A stretch of 50,210 nt of DNA from Thaumasiovibrio sp043421945 (GTDB lineage: Bacteria > Pseudomonadota > Gammaproteobacteria > Enterobacterales > Vibrionaceae): NCBI GenBank assembly GCA_043421945.1, contig JBHOGO010000024.1:1-50210 (forward strand), read 5' to 3'. A model generated the notes under the pieces. It was not told where the DNA came from, ran no database searches, and saw only the letters and a program-made list of their open reading frames with translations. Of the stretch, positions 34,321-42,183 are shown piece by piece; the stretch's first letter is position 1, and each line of letters opens with the position of its first letter. Made by a program: the position numbers and the translations under genes.

Positions 34321-35262
34321 TCACCTTATCCAATGCAATGGCTTTAGCGTGTCGAGGGTTTCCTGACAATGTGAAGGAACGAACGTAATCGTGTCACTAT
34401 ATTGCTGATACAGTCTGCGTAGAGCATTGAGGGTCATGCGGTACTCATCGCGATTATCGCAGATAATATTAGCGAGCCAATGCTGGTCAATGCCGTCACG
34501 CAAGTTATCGATTAGCCAACAGGCGTCTGCCAGTAAGAAAATCCAGCGGTTTTCTAAGCGAACCAGCAATCCGAGCTGACCAGCTGCATGCCCTGGGATG
34601 TGGACCAAATAGAGCAGACCATCACCAAAGAGGTCTTTCCCCCAAAGCTCAGCATTAGACTCTGTGGTTGACGCCTTGTCAGCGGATGCAACTTTCGTTG
34701 TCTCTTCTACTGTCGTGGCGGTTTCTGTTTCGAGTCGCGTTAATCTAAGGAGCTGAGCGATGTTTACCGTAAACTCTTGATGGTGGACGCATTGTGACAG
34801 CTGCTCCTCAGGTAATAGTTCGCTGAGATAGCCACGTCGTATGGCTTGCCATTTGGGTTTTTTACGTAGTTGTTTAATACCGTGCGGGTGGCAATGCAGC
34901 TGAGCGTTTGAGAACTCACGGACCGCAGCAATGTGATCGGCATGAAAATGCGATAGCACAATATGGCTGACCCCCTTTGATGCTATACCCAGATTGTTCA
35001 ATTGCGTCACGATGTCTTCGTCATGATGTAGCTGACAGGGAGTTGCAATGGCGTAGCACTTTTCAGGAAAACGCTCTGTCGCTTCGAAGAAGCTTGTATG
35101 GTACCCCGTATCAAACAGAATAGTGCCTTCTGTGGGATGAGTTATCACAGCGACAGCGGCAGGAAAAGCCCGTGGCTTTATACTCAATGCGGGATTCACC
35201 ATTTTTCCTGGGTGGGTACAGTGCCCCACTTCAAGTAGGTTGATTGATAGTCCATTGTGCAT
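34321..35262 (-). CDS. MBL-fold hydrolase, AHL-lactonase-like
   Basis: A 313-residue metallo-beta-lactamase-fold protein with a complete dinuclear metal set: SHFHADH (His105, His107, Asp109, His110), HIPGHAAGQ (His225), LADACW (Asp246) and PSHC (His298). This spacing and the GHAAGQLGLLV context resemble N-acyl-homoserine lactonases and related hydrolases. An insertion at about residues 177-205 is Thr/Ala/Glu-rich and looks disordered. The gene overlaps the upstream SDR gene by 32 bases. In this operon it may hydrolyse a lactone or thioester intermediate, act as a thioesterase, or provide self-protection. These are inferences. Confidence 0.82.
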   Translation of the reverse strand: MHNGLSINLLEVGHCTHPGKMVNPALSIKPRAFPAAVAVITHPTEGTILFDTGYHTSFFEATERFPEKCYAIATPCQLHHDEDIVTQLNNLGIASKGVSHIVLSHFHADHIAAVREFSNAQLHCHPHGIKQLRKKPKWQAIRRGYLSELLPEEQLSQCVHHQEFTVNIAQLLRLTRLETETATTVEETTKVASADKASTTESNAELWGKDLFGDGLLYLVHIPGHAAGQLGLLVRLENRWIFLLADACWLIDNLRDGIDQHWLANIICDNRDEYRMTLNALRRLYQQYSDTITFVPSHCQETLDTLKPLHWIR

Positions 35263-36229
35263 AGCGTTGAATCCCTTCCTTTAGTGAGCATTGAGGTTGA
35301 TAGCCTAAATACTTTTTCGCGTTATTGATATTGAGCGTCTGAGAATAGTGCAGTAGCGCAGCGCTATATTGAGTTAGCAGTGGCTCGGGAGTCGCAGGGT
35401 GATATCGACAGATTGTTTCTACGGCGTGAATAATGGGTTTAATAACGCCATAAGGTAAGCCTTTGAACCGAGTAGGTTGCTCCAAAGCATCAAAGAGATC
35501 GTTGAGAATAGTATGAAGCGGCTGGGGCTCATCATTGGTGATATTAAAAACTTGTCCACTTCTTCGTTGAGGTGTGGTGTTGAATGCCAAGATAGCCGCG
35601 TCGGCAACATTATCGACATAAGTGAGGTCAATCACTGGGTTGCTCTTCGAGGGCAAGGTCAGTACGCCCTGCCGACGTGCTTTTAATAATCGAGGGACAA
35701 TCGCTTGGTCTTCTGGACCAAAAATACCACGCGGTCTCAAAATAGTGTGGTGATTACTACAATCTGCGACTAATTGTTCGGCAATCGCTTTGCTGGTGGC
35801 ATAATGATTACAGAACTGTTTTGGCAGTGGGTCAGATTCACTGATGGCATTTTTGTCACAATAGTCAAAATAGAGACTGGGTGTGGAGATATGAATGAGT
35901 GCGGTGTTAGGGGCAAGGGCATCAATCACATTCTGCGTGCCGGTGATATTGTGGCGTTCAAACTCTTCCCATTTCCCCCACGGGCTGGACAACGCTGCGC
36001 AATGGATAACGCCATCAATTGGGGTTTGAGTTTGCTGACATAGCCTTTTCATTCCCTCATTGTCTTGTAGGTCTAGAGCATGCCCCTGAACAGGGGAGCT
36101 AGCCATAATCGCGTTGATTTTTTGACGGTTTCTTCCCGTGAAGATCAAGTGATATTGGTCGTGATAGCGACGAATAATCGCTTGACCTAACATGCCTGTT
36201 CCGCCTGTAATTAAGAGTGTTTTTTTCAT
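35231..36229 (-). CDS. Extended SDR: NAD(P)-dependent epimerase/dehydratase or 3-beta-HSD-like reductase
   Basis: A 332-residue extended short-chain dehydrogenase. The dinucleotide motif TGGTGMLG (Gly9, Gly12, Gly15) opens a Rossmann fold. HCAAL (residues 76-80) matches the NAAG-type motif. The catalytic YATSK is at Tyr143-Lys147, with an upstream Ser/Thr in HISTPSLY. LRPRGIFGPEDQAIVPRLL and the PVIDLTYVDNVADAAILA block are typical of the 3-beta-hydroxysteroid dehydrogenase-like group that includes OleD. It overlaps the KAS III-like gene by ATGA. A role in reducing a beta-keto group made by that neighbour is a reasonable inference. Confidence 0.82.
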   Translation of the reverse strand: MKKTLLITGGTGMLGQAIIRRYHDQYHLIFTGRNRQKINAIMASSPVQGHALDLQDNEGMKRLCQQTQTPIDGVIHCAALSSPWGKWEEFERHNITGTQNVIDALAPNTALIHISTPSLYFDYCDKNAISESDPLPKQFCNHYATSKAIAEQLVADCSNHHTILRPRGIFGPEDQAIVPRLLKARRQGVLTLPSKSNPVIDLTYVDNVADAAILAFNTTPQRRSGQVFNITNDEPQPLHTILNDLFDALEQPTRFKGLPYGVIKPIIHAVETICRYHPATPEPLLTQYSAALLHYSQTLNINNAKKYLGYQPQCSLKEGIQRYAQWTINQPT

Positions 36230-37254
36230 AGTGTGATGACTCCCATCCCCATCGACATGCCAGCGGCCGTTCCAATGAGTAATACTTGATGCGAGTTCGC
36301 TGCTTCGCTATTTGACGAACTCTCGATATCTCTTGATTGACTGACATTGAGTGAATGGCGGTACCTATCCAGTACGACTGGAATCGATGCGGATACTTGA
36401 TTACCCAGTGTTGCAAAGTGATTGACCACTTGTTCTTCTTTAAAACCGAGTAACTTCGGTAGTCGTTTCAGCGCAAGGTGGCTTGCTTGATGGGGTATAA
36501 CGACATCAATTTGGTGGCTAGCAAGTGCGCCACGTTTGAGTCCATCATCTAGAAAGCGAGGCAGCAGTTTTGTCGCTTGTTTAAAAAGTGCTTTGCCATT
36601 CATTTCAAAGCGGCTGGCATCAATGAGCGTTGTAGGTACGGTTTCACTAGGATGGAGGTTAGTGCCCCCCGCTCTAATCTGGCAGTGCTGATAACCAGAT
36701 GCATAGGTTTCGAAATGCGGTGCTTGGAGCCCCTGAGCACCTATCTCTTTTTCTAGAATAAAGGCGGCTGCGCCATCCGCAAACAGTGTCGCGATATGAG
36801 GGTGCTCTTTTACTGTGCTTCGAGATGGCAGTTCGCTACTGACAATGGCAATGCGATTAAATCGGTTAGCGGCCATGGCACAGTGAGCCATATCGAGTGC
36901 GCTTAAGAATGATAGGCAGGTACTGTTAATATCAAAGCTTGTAATGGTATGTGGCGCTTGCATTGTATGTAATAAGCCTGCTGCATCATAAGGCAGTGCT
37001 TGGTGATGTGTACCACTGGCATAGATCAACGCATCAATGTCCTGGAGTGTGAGATCAGCTTCTGTCAACGCCAGTGTCAATGCATCTTTGGCGAGATCGA
37101 GGGCGCTCTGATTAGGCATAGCGAAACAGCGTGATTCCACCCCATAGCGTCGGTGGCACGTGTTTGGCTTAAGAGATAGCTGAGTGTCGAGTGCGATGTG
37201 ACTAATCACATCTCCCCCTAGCTGGCTCCCACTTCCAATGATCTTAAATGACAT
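36226..37254 (-). CDS. KAS III/FabH-like 3-oxoacyl synthase (thiolase superfamily), first gene of the six-gene operon
   Basis: A 342-residue thiolase-fold condensing enzyme. The catalytic triad of KAS III is visible: Cys113 in FDINSTCLSFLSALD, His255 in VVIPHQASHLALKR and Asn285 in TLGNQVSASIP. It departs from housekeeping FabH in sequence and location, away from the plsX-fabH-fabD cluster. Near the C-terminus, residues about 300-320 form a Ser/Asn-rich loop that looks like a lineage-specific insert. An AGAGGAAG ribosome-binding site precedes the ATG. About 300 bases of AT-rich DNA with a repeated 13-mer lie upstream and probably hold the operon promoter. It likely performs Claisen condensation of acyl thioesters; the substrates are not known. 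Confidence 0.85.
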   Translation of the reverse strand: MSFKIIGSGSQLGGDVISHIALDTQLSLKPNTCHRRYGVESRCFAMPNQSALDLAKDALTLALTEADLTLQDIDALIYASGTHHQALPYDAAGLLHTMQAPHTITSFDINSTCLSFLSALDMAHCAMAANRFNRIAIVSSELPSRSTVKEHPHIATLFADGAAAFILEKEIGAQGLQAPHFETYASGYQHCQIRAGGTNLHPSETVPTTLIDASRFEMNGKALFKQATKLLPRFLDDGLKRGALASHQIDVVIPHQASHLALKRLPKLLGFKEEQVVNHFATLGNQVSASIPVVLDRYRHSLNVSQSRDIESSSNSEAANSHQVLLIGTAAGMSMGMGVITL

Positions 37255-37349
37255 GATGACTTCCTCTACTTTTCATAAAGATCTTCGTGCTATGAACCGC
37301 TCATGATTTGATGCATAAACGACTCAATCTCTGAAATGTTAAATATAAA

Positions 37350-37395
37350 ACAGTGTTCAATTTCGTGATTCGCTCTTTATGTACACTGTTCAATT
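37350..37395. promoter_or_regulatory. Imperfect 13-mer direct repeat, candidate operator
   Basis: ACAGTGTTCAATT (37350-37362) and ACACTGTTCAATT (37383-37395) match at 12 of 13 positions with start sites 33 bases apart, close to three helical turns. On the coding strand each reads TTGAACAnTG. They lie 96-141 bases upstream of the first operon gene, a position suited to regulator binding. Confidence 0.45.
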
Positions 37396-37507
37396 ATTGT
37401 AAGGTTAAAATATAAATAAAGCGGAGACAAGGGGTTGGTTTTATTTTGAGTGTTTGGTCACACTTTGTGTGGTAGGAGGAAATTAGCAGGGTTTTGTATT
37501 GCCGATG

Positions 37508-37532
37508 AAGCAGTGTCGTATTGGCACTGCTT
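37508..37532 (-). terminator. Hairpin downstream of DUF4250
   Basis: AAGCAGTGTC pairs with GGCACTGCTT (10 bp with one G-T) around a 5-nt loop, 30 bases past the DUF4250 stop. No T-run follows on the minus strand, so the terminator assignment is tentative. Confidence 0.45.
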
Positions 37533-37561
37533 ATACGAACAAGTGGAAAGTGTTGGTGAGG

Positions 37562-37750
37562 CTATCGGAATTGCTTAATATCAGAGAGGTATTCGAATCC
37601 TGCCTTGGCGAGACGTTCAACTAATACCGCTTTATCGAGGTCGAGAGATTTCACGAGGTTGTCGAGATCACCATACTCATCACGAAGCTTCATATTCACG
37701 ATGCTCATCAGCATGACAGGATCCATCGTTTGATATTTGCTTAAGCTCAT
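37562..37750 (-). CDS. DUF4250 domain-containing protein
   Basis: The small soluble protein has 62 residues from the chosen ATG. It begins MSLSKYQTMDPVMLMSIVNMKLRDEYGDLDNLVKSLDL and continues with a helical ERLAKAGFEYLSDIKQF, a pattern I associate with DUF4250. No function is known. The ATG is one base after the yaeP stop, and GAGG near the yaeP end serves as ribosome-binding site. The frame stays open six codons further, overlapping yaeP, but lacks a better site. Coupled expression suggests a shared physiological role with YaeP. Confidence 0.8.
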   Translation of the reverse strand: MSLSKYQTMDPVMLMSIVNMKLRDEYGDLDNLVKSLDLDKAVLVERLAKAGFEYLSDIKQFR

Positions 37751-37751
37751 C

Positions 37752-37955
37752 TTAGTCCTCGTGATCACTCATTAATAGGTTGGCTGCAGCAAATGCGGCT
37801 TTATCTTTGATATCTTGAGGTAAATCTTCACGGCCAGCAATCTCATTGAGCGCTTTGACTGCGCATGCAATGGCATTGGGAATGTAACCTAAATCACCAC
37901 CACCGATTTGAGCGTAGGTCATTCGAACAAGCTCACAGCAATCGTATACTTTCAT
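37752..37955 (-). CDS. yaeP: UPF0253 family protein YaeP
   Basis: The 67-residue protein matches E. coli YaeP (66 residues): CCELVRMTYAQIGGGDLGYIPNAIACAVKALNEIA, then KAAFAAANLLMSDHED. It is small, helical and soluble; the function is uncharacterised. In E. coli yaeP sits with rof and yaeQ between tilS and proS. Here it also lies between tilS and proS, but several kilobases of other genes have been inserted on both sides, and no rof-like gene was recognised in the window. An AAGGAATAC ribosome-binding site precedes the ATG. Confidence 0.88.
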   Translation of the reverse strand: MKVYDCCELVRMTYAQIGGGDLGYIPNAIACAVKALNEIAGREDLPQDIKDKAAFAAANLLMSDHED

Positions 37956-38010
37956 CAGTATTCCTTTGTAATTGATTCTGACGTCAATATACCCTTAATG
38001 AGAAAAAACA

Positions 38011-38889
38011 TCATCTACGTGCTTTCTTAAAGCGCTTATTTTCATATAAGTTGGCATCGGCACGTTTATAAAGACTAAGGATATCATCCCCTTTTTTCCA
38101 ATAGCTATACCCAAAAGAAGTGGATACGTTGTACTCAGGTAGCAGGTTATCTTCTGCGATCAGGCGGATCAGTCTGTGGGTAATGACTCTCGCTGACTTG
38201 ATACTGGTAGGTTGAATCACCGCTAGGAATTCATCACCACCAAGACGGTAGCATCGATCGGAAGTACGAATCGCTTTTTTTAGCAGCTGTGCAAATCGCA
38301 CGAGCACCTCATCACCGACACTGTGCCCATGCACATCGTTGACTTGCTTGAAGTTATCTAAATCAAAAGCCATTAAAATGAGGCCATCTTGGTGGCGTTG
38401 GCTAATTGCTATCGCGTGCTCGATGTCGTGCTCATAGCTTGTTCTATTACCGATCCCTGTAAGGTGATCTAGAAGTGCCATGTTTTTAACTCGCTGGTAC
38501 TCGATGGCCATCATTAGTGGCGCTGCAAGTAAGCGGTGATATTGATGTAACAGCTCGACTTCTTCACGATCAAGGGAGTAAGGAGTGAAATATTGCAGGC
38601 TGCCTAGGGTATTCTGCGCATACTTGAGCGTAAAGGTGTGGCGAAATTCAGAGGCTTCACCGCGACGGATAATACTGCTGGTATTTTCAAAATCCCAAAT
38701 GAGACGGCCAATATCGATCTGTTTTTCAACTTCTCGAGTGAAGGTTTCCATTAGTAAACTGATATCAAACTTCCCTTGCAGCTTTTGTAGGACAAGCAGT
38801 CGTTGATCTGCCTCCAATCGCCTTGGCGGTATTGGTTGCGTGTTTCTATTACTGATTGTCTGTGTCCACATTAATTGATCCATCATCAC
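38011..38889 (-). CDS. GGDEF diguanylate cyclase with N-terminal sensor-like domain
   Basis: A cytoplasmic 292-residue enzyme that probably makes c-di-GMP from two GTP. The C-terminal GGDEF domain starts near residue 135 (ALLDHLTGIGNRTSYEHDI). It has the metal-binding FDLDNFKQVND and an intact YRLGGDEF with GGDEF at residues 217-221. An allosteric I-site RTSD (208-211) lies exactly five residues before it, so product inhibition is expected. The N-terminal 130 residues (MLVLQKLQGKFDISLLMETF-like region, then LGSLQYFTPYSLDREE) resemble a GAF-type sensor but without a clear ligand signature. There is no transmembrane segment. The start could be the GTG or either of the two following ATGs. Confidence 0.92.
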   Translation of the reverse strand: MMMDQLMWTQTISNRNTQPIPPRRLEADQRLLVLQKLQGKFDISLLMETFTREVEKQIDIGRLIWDFENTSSIIRRGEASEFRHTFTLKYAQNTLGSLQYFTPYSLDREEVELLHQYHRLLAAPLMMAIEYQRVKNMALLDHLTGIGNRTSYEHDIEHAIAISQRHQDGLILMAFDLDNFKQVNDVHGHSVGDEVLVRFAQLLKKAIRTSDRCYRLGGDEFLAVIQPTSIKSARVITHRLIRLIAEDNLLPEYNVSTSFGYSYWKKGDDILSLYKRADANLYENKRFKKARR

Positions 38890-38977
38890 TACTACCTATA
38901 ACTGTGAGCGATATAATGAAAGCAATTTATAGGCCAGATCTAAGGTTGTTTGTTTTTTACTCGTTAATTACATGAAT

Positions 38978-40090
38978 CTAAGACAAAAAATTTCTTATCT
39001 CTGTTTCTCTTTCCATTGTATCGTCAAAACCTCGACGGATGAGTGACTGAATATAGTCGCTTTCAAATAGGATATAGCTGGTGATGGCAGCATCTTGCCG
39101 AGGGCTTATTCCTATCATTCTGAGTAGTTGTCTCGCCGCGAGTGGCATATGGCAATAGTTCTCCTCAACAAGGGGCTCAAATGGAAGCTGCGGGGAGAGG
39201 TGTAGGTGTTCGATGCTTCGTAAGGTGCTGTTTGCTCGACTCTCCTCACTTAAATTGGCGAGAAATTCATTGAGTCGCTGCATATGGCAGAGATCAGCCA
39301 CCAATGAGTCACTAAATACCGTGTCCATGAGGTGCCCGCCTAGCTGGGCTAGTCCTGGGGCATGATTGATCTTTGCGTGTTGATGAGTTTTGTTGATGAG
39401 GTCGATAACCATGATTTTATCGGCACCCATTTGGATGGCTGGCTTGAGAGGCGCGAGTTGGTGGATAGATCCGTCGCCATAAAATTGTGAACCTATTTGG
39501 GAGGCTGGAAAAAGGAGAGGGATCGCTGCGGAAGCGAGTAGGTGCTCAGTTTGCAGGAGAGCGCGAACCCCATGCTGTTTATTTGATTGCCACTCAACTT
39601 GCTGTGGGTGACCTTGAAAAAAGCTAACGGAATGTCCGTCATGATAGCGGGATGTGGTAATCGCGATGCTATCCAGAGAGCCTTGATGTATCTGCTTCTC
39701 AAGTCGTGCATAGTTAACGACTTGGTTTAGTAGTTGCCTTAATGGGCGGTTATCAAAGAGGCTAAAAGGTAAAGGAGCAAGGTGTTCGCTTTGTAGCCTC
39801 GCTACCCACTGTTTTCCAATATGTTGTGTGACGCCTCGCCAATGTGCTGCAAAAATTCGCTCAGTATGAAGCCTCGCCCATAACCACTCTAGTTTTTTTA
39901 CCCCTAATCGAAAGCATGAATTATAGCAGGCTAAAGAGACTGCATTGATGGCGCCTGCTGAAGTGCCACAGATAATGGTAAACGGGGAGTGGTGAACCCG
40001 TGGATACCATGAAGCAATCGCTTTTAGTACCCCGACTTGATAGGCCGCTCTTGCTCCTCCTCCGGTCAAGACTAAGCAGGTTTTTGCCAT
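38978..40090 (-). CDS. Patatin-like phospholipase family protein
   Basis: A 370-residue lipid acyl hydrolase of the patatin fold. The oxyanion loop is GGGARAAYQVGVL (residues 10-22), the nucleophile elbow GTSAG has Ser44, and the dyad Asp206 is in FYGDGSIHQLAPL. No signal peptide is present, so it is probably cytoplasmic or membrane-peripheral, unlike exported ExoU-type toxins. The C-terminal 100 residues (LHLSPQLPFEPLVEENYCHMPLAARQLLRMIGISP) look like the helical tail common in bacterial patatins of the RssA/YjjU kind. GAGGA precedes the ATG. It is divergent from the BCCT gene and 88 bases upstream of the diguanylate cyclase gene. Confidence 0.9.
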   Translation of the reverse strand: MAKTCLVLTGGGARAAYQVGVLKAIASWYPRVHHSPFTIICGTSAGAINAVSLACYNSCFRLGVKKLEWLWARLHTERIFAAHWRGVTQHIGKQWVARLQSEHLAPLPFSLFDNRPLRQLLNQVVNYARLEKQIHQGSLDSIAITTSRYHDGHSVSFFQGHPQQVEWQSNKQHGVRALLQTEHLLASAAIPLLFPASQIGSQFYGDGSIHQLAPLKPAIQMGADKIMVIDLINKTHQHAKINHAPGLAQLGGHLMDTVFSDSLVADLCHMQRLNEFLANLSEESRANSTLRSIEHLHLSPQLPFEPLVEENYCHMPLAARQLLRMIGISPRQDAAITSYILFESDYIQSLIRRGFDDTMERETEIRNFLS

Positions 40091-40443
40091 TATCGTCCTC
40101 CGTGTCTCTTGCTATCGAAAAGAGGTCATGATGATTGCTTGATTTGTAACCTCATGTTTTAACAATAATCGAATCCACTTTATTCGCAAATTTATCTCTG
40201 TTCGTAAAGTGGAAAGGTGAATAACAGGTCAAAAGCGTTCTATGCTCAACAGGAAACGCTTAGCATGTGTAATCGCGTTTTCGTTATTCTAAGGATGAAT
40301 AAATAGGGCAAATGTATCGCACACGATAAGAGTGCTAGGTTATCGATGATTGACAATCAATGGTGTTCAATGCTCTGATCTACCTTAGGAAAAATAAAAT
40401 AGAGTTCAATATAGTTGGATTTCTACCAACATTAAGGGAAATC
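40091..40443. promoter_or_regulatory. Divergent regulatory region between the patatin and BCCT genes
   Basis: 353 bases without a gene. Two inverted repeats stand out. TCCACTTTA (40174-40182) pairs with TAAAGTGGA (40205-40213), 9-bp arms separated by 22 bases. TGATTG-A-CAATCA is a 13-bp palindrome at 40347-40359 that overlaps a TTGACA hexamer. Either could be an operator controlling transporter expression. No convincing -10 partner for TTGACA was found. Confidence 0.45.
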
Positions 40444-42024
40444 ATGAGTAAACAAGATAAGTACAGTATCGACAGTACTGATTATACGGTCGGTCAAGAT
40501 AATGTTCAAAAGTGGGGTTTTGATGTTCATAACCCTGTGTTTGGTGTTAGTGCAGGACTCATCATACTCTTTTTAGTTGCTGTCATGATTAGTGATACAG
40601 CGACGGCAAAGGCAACTTTAGATGGTGTGAAATGGGCCATCATTGCGCAATTTGACTCTCTCTTTTTATGGTCGACAAACCTATTTGTTATATTCTGTGT
40701 TGGTTTGATTTTCTCTCCTTGGGGAAAAATCCGCCTCGGTGGAGCTGACGCAGAGCCAGAGCACAGCCGAATTTCTTGGCTTGCGATGCTCTTTGCCGCT
40801 GGTATGGGTATTGGTTTGATGTTCTGGGGGGTTGCAGAGCCTGTTGCTTACTTCACTGGGTGGTTTGAGACACCACTGGGTGTAGAGGCAAACTCTGAGG
40901 AGGCGAAGCAGCTTGCACTTGGTGCGGTTATGTATCACTGGGGTCTTCACCCTTGGGCGATTTATGGTGTTGTTGGTTTGTCATTAGCTTTCTTTGCTTA
41001 TAATAAAGGCCTACCGCTTTCTATTCGCTCTATCTTCTACCCACTTCTTGGTGATCGTGCATGGGGCTGGCCTGGGCATGTTGTTGATATCTTAGCGGTA
41101 TTGGCAACACTTTTCGGTCTTGCAACGTCGCTAGGTCTTGGCGCTCAGCAAGCAGCAAGTGGTATTGAGCACGTATTTGGTATTCAAAACTCGCTAGGTT
41201 TACAAGTGGGTGTGATTAGCTTCGTGACCCTGCTTGCTATCTATTCGGTTGTTCGTGGTATTGATGCTGGCGTTAAGATGTTGAGTAATATCAACATGGT
41301 TGTCGCTGTCGTCTTGGTGACGTTTGTTGCATTGGTCGGTTTTGCCGTTTCAATGGGGACGATTCCAACCCTATTGGGTGGCTACATTGAAAACATTATT
41401 CCATTGAGTAACCCGCATGGTCGTGCTGACGAAGCTTGGATGCAAGGTTGGACTATCTTCTACTGGGCTTGGTTTATTTCTTGGTCTCCATTTGTAGGTA
41501 TGTTCATTGCGCGTGTTTCAAAAGGGCGCACAATTCGTGAATTTATGACTGGCGTACTGGTTGCTCCGACACTTTTCACTGTGGTTTGGATGTCTGTCTT
41601 CGGTGGTCAAGCTATCGATCAAGTGCAAAATGGTGTGGGTCAGCTGGGTGAGGAAGGTCTGACAGATGTACCGTTAGCCATGTTCCAGATGTTTGATGCG
41701 CTGCCGATGGGCACGGTACTTTCATTCGTTGCCATTCTACTGATTATGGTTTTCTTTATTACCTCTTCAGATTCTGGTTCATTGGTTATCGATAGCATTA
41801 CGGCGGGCGGCAAAATTGACGCTCCTGTTCCCCAGCGCATCTTCTGGGCGTTTGTTGAAGGTTCTATTGCGGTCGCTATGCTATGGGTTGGTGGTACAGA
41901 GGCGATTGAAGCGCTTCAGGCGGGTGCGATATCGACAGCTCTACCATTTGTATTCATTCTATTAGCAATGTGTGTGAGCTTAATTTTAGGCTTTAGAACA
42001 GAGCCTCGAGGCTCGCTAAAGTAA
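40444..42024 (+). CDS. BCCT family betaine/choline/carnitine transporter
   Basis: An inner-membrane symporter for quaternary ammonium compatible solutes, used in osmoprotection. The ATG preceded by AAGGGA gives 526 residues; 28 further upstream codons in frame are unlikely to be translated. Twelve hydrophobic segments are apparent. The glycine-rich TM3 segment AAGMGIGLMFWGVAEP and the family signature GWTIFYWAWFISWSPFVGMFIARVSKGRTIREF (Trp-rich TM8) are intact. The N-terminal tail is short and charged. The C-terminal tail is very short (FRTEPRGSLK), arguing against an osmosensing C-terminal domain as in BetP. The substrate is not determined. It ends in a strong terminator. Confidence 0.94.
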   Translation: MSKQDKYSIDSTDYTVGQDNVQKWGFDVHNPVFGVSAGLIILFLVAVMISDTATAKATLDGVKWAIIAQFDSLFLWSTNLFVIFCVGLIFSPWGKIRLGGADAEPEHSRISWLAMLFAAGMGIGLMFWGVAEPVAYFTGWFETPLGVEANSEEAKQLALGAVMYHWGLHPWAIYGVVGLSLAFFAYNKGLPLSIRSIFYPLLGDRAWGWPGHVVDILAVLATLFGLATSLGLGAQQAASGIEHVFGIQNSLGLQVGVISFVTLLAIYSVVRGIDAGVKMLSNINMVVAVVLVTFVALVGFAVSMGTIPTLLGGYIENIIPLSNPHGRADEAWMQGWTIFYWAWFISWSPFVGMFIARVSKGRTIREFMTGVLVAPTLFTVVWMSVFGGQAIDQVQNGVGQLGEEGLTDVPLAMFQMFDALPMGTVLSFVAILLIMVFFITSSDSGSLVIDSITAGGKIDAPVPQRIFWAFVEGSIAVAMLWVGGTEAIEALQAGAISTALPFVFILLAMCVSLILGFRTEPRGSLK

Positions 42025-42044
42025 AGCGATAAGTCACATAGAAT

Positions 42045-42092
42045 AACGCCACCGCTAAAGTGCAGACTTTAAAAAGCGGTGGCGTTTTTTTT
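42045..42092 (+). terminator. Intrinsic terminator after the BCCT gene
   Basis: AACGCCACCGCT pairs with AGCGGTGGCGTT (12 bp) around an 18-nt loop and is followed by a run of eight T that begins within the arm. Confidence 0.92.
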
Positions 42093-42183
42093 GGTGTGAA
42101 GTTGAACCAAAAATCATCATAGACTTAAATCATGGCAGACGATTATCTTCAGCGATGCGATGATCAAGCGATTCAGTATGCAG

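Larger units (their letters stand above)
37255..37561. other. Intergenic region upstream of the KAS III-like operon
   Basis: AT-rich DNA of 307 bases between DUF4250 and the six-gene operon, both transcribed leftward. It contains the 13-mer repeat pair and, near its right end, a 10-bp hairpin. No open frame in it looks like a gene. It must carry the operon promoter, but I could not assign -35 and -10 boxes convincingly. Confidence 0.6.

Noticed and set aside
36226..37254. Reading the KAS III-like gene as the housekeeping fabH
   Set aside because: The catalytic triad fits, but it is not in the plsX-fabH-fabD-fabG-acpP cluster, its sequence departs from FabH around the active-site Cys, and it heads a different pathway operon.
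42001..42014. Perfect 14-bp palindrome GAGCCTCGAGGCTC at the end of the BCCT gene
   Set aside because: It lies in coding sequence a few codons before the stop, has no loop space for a stable hairpin, and the real terminator is just downstream. Probably chance.
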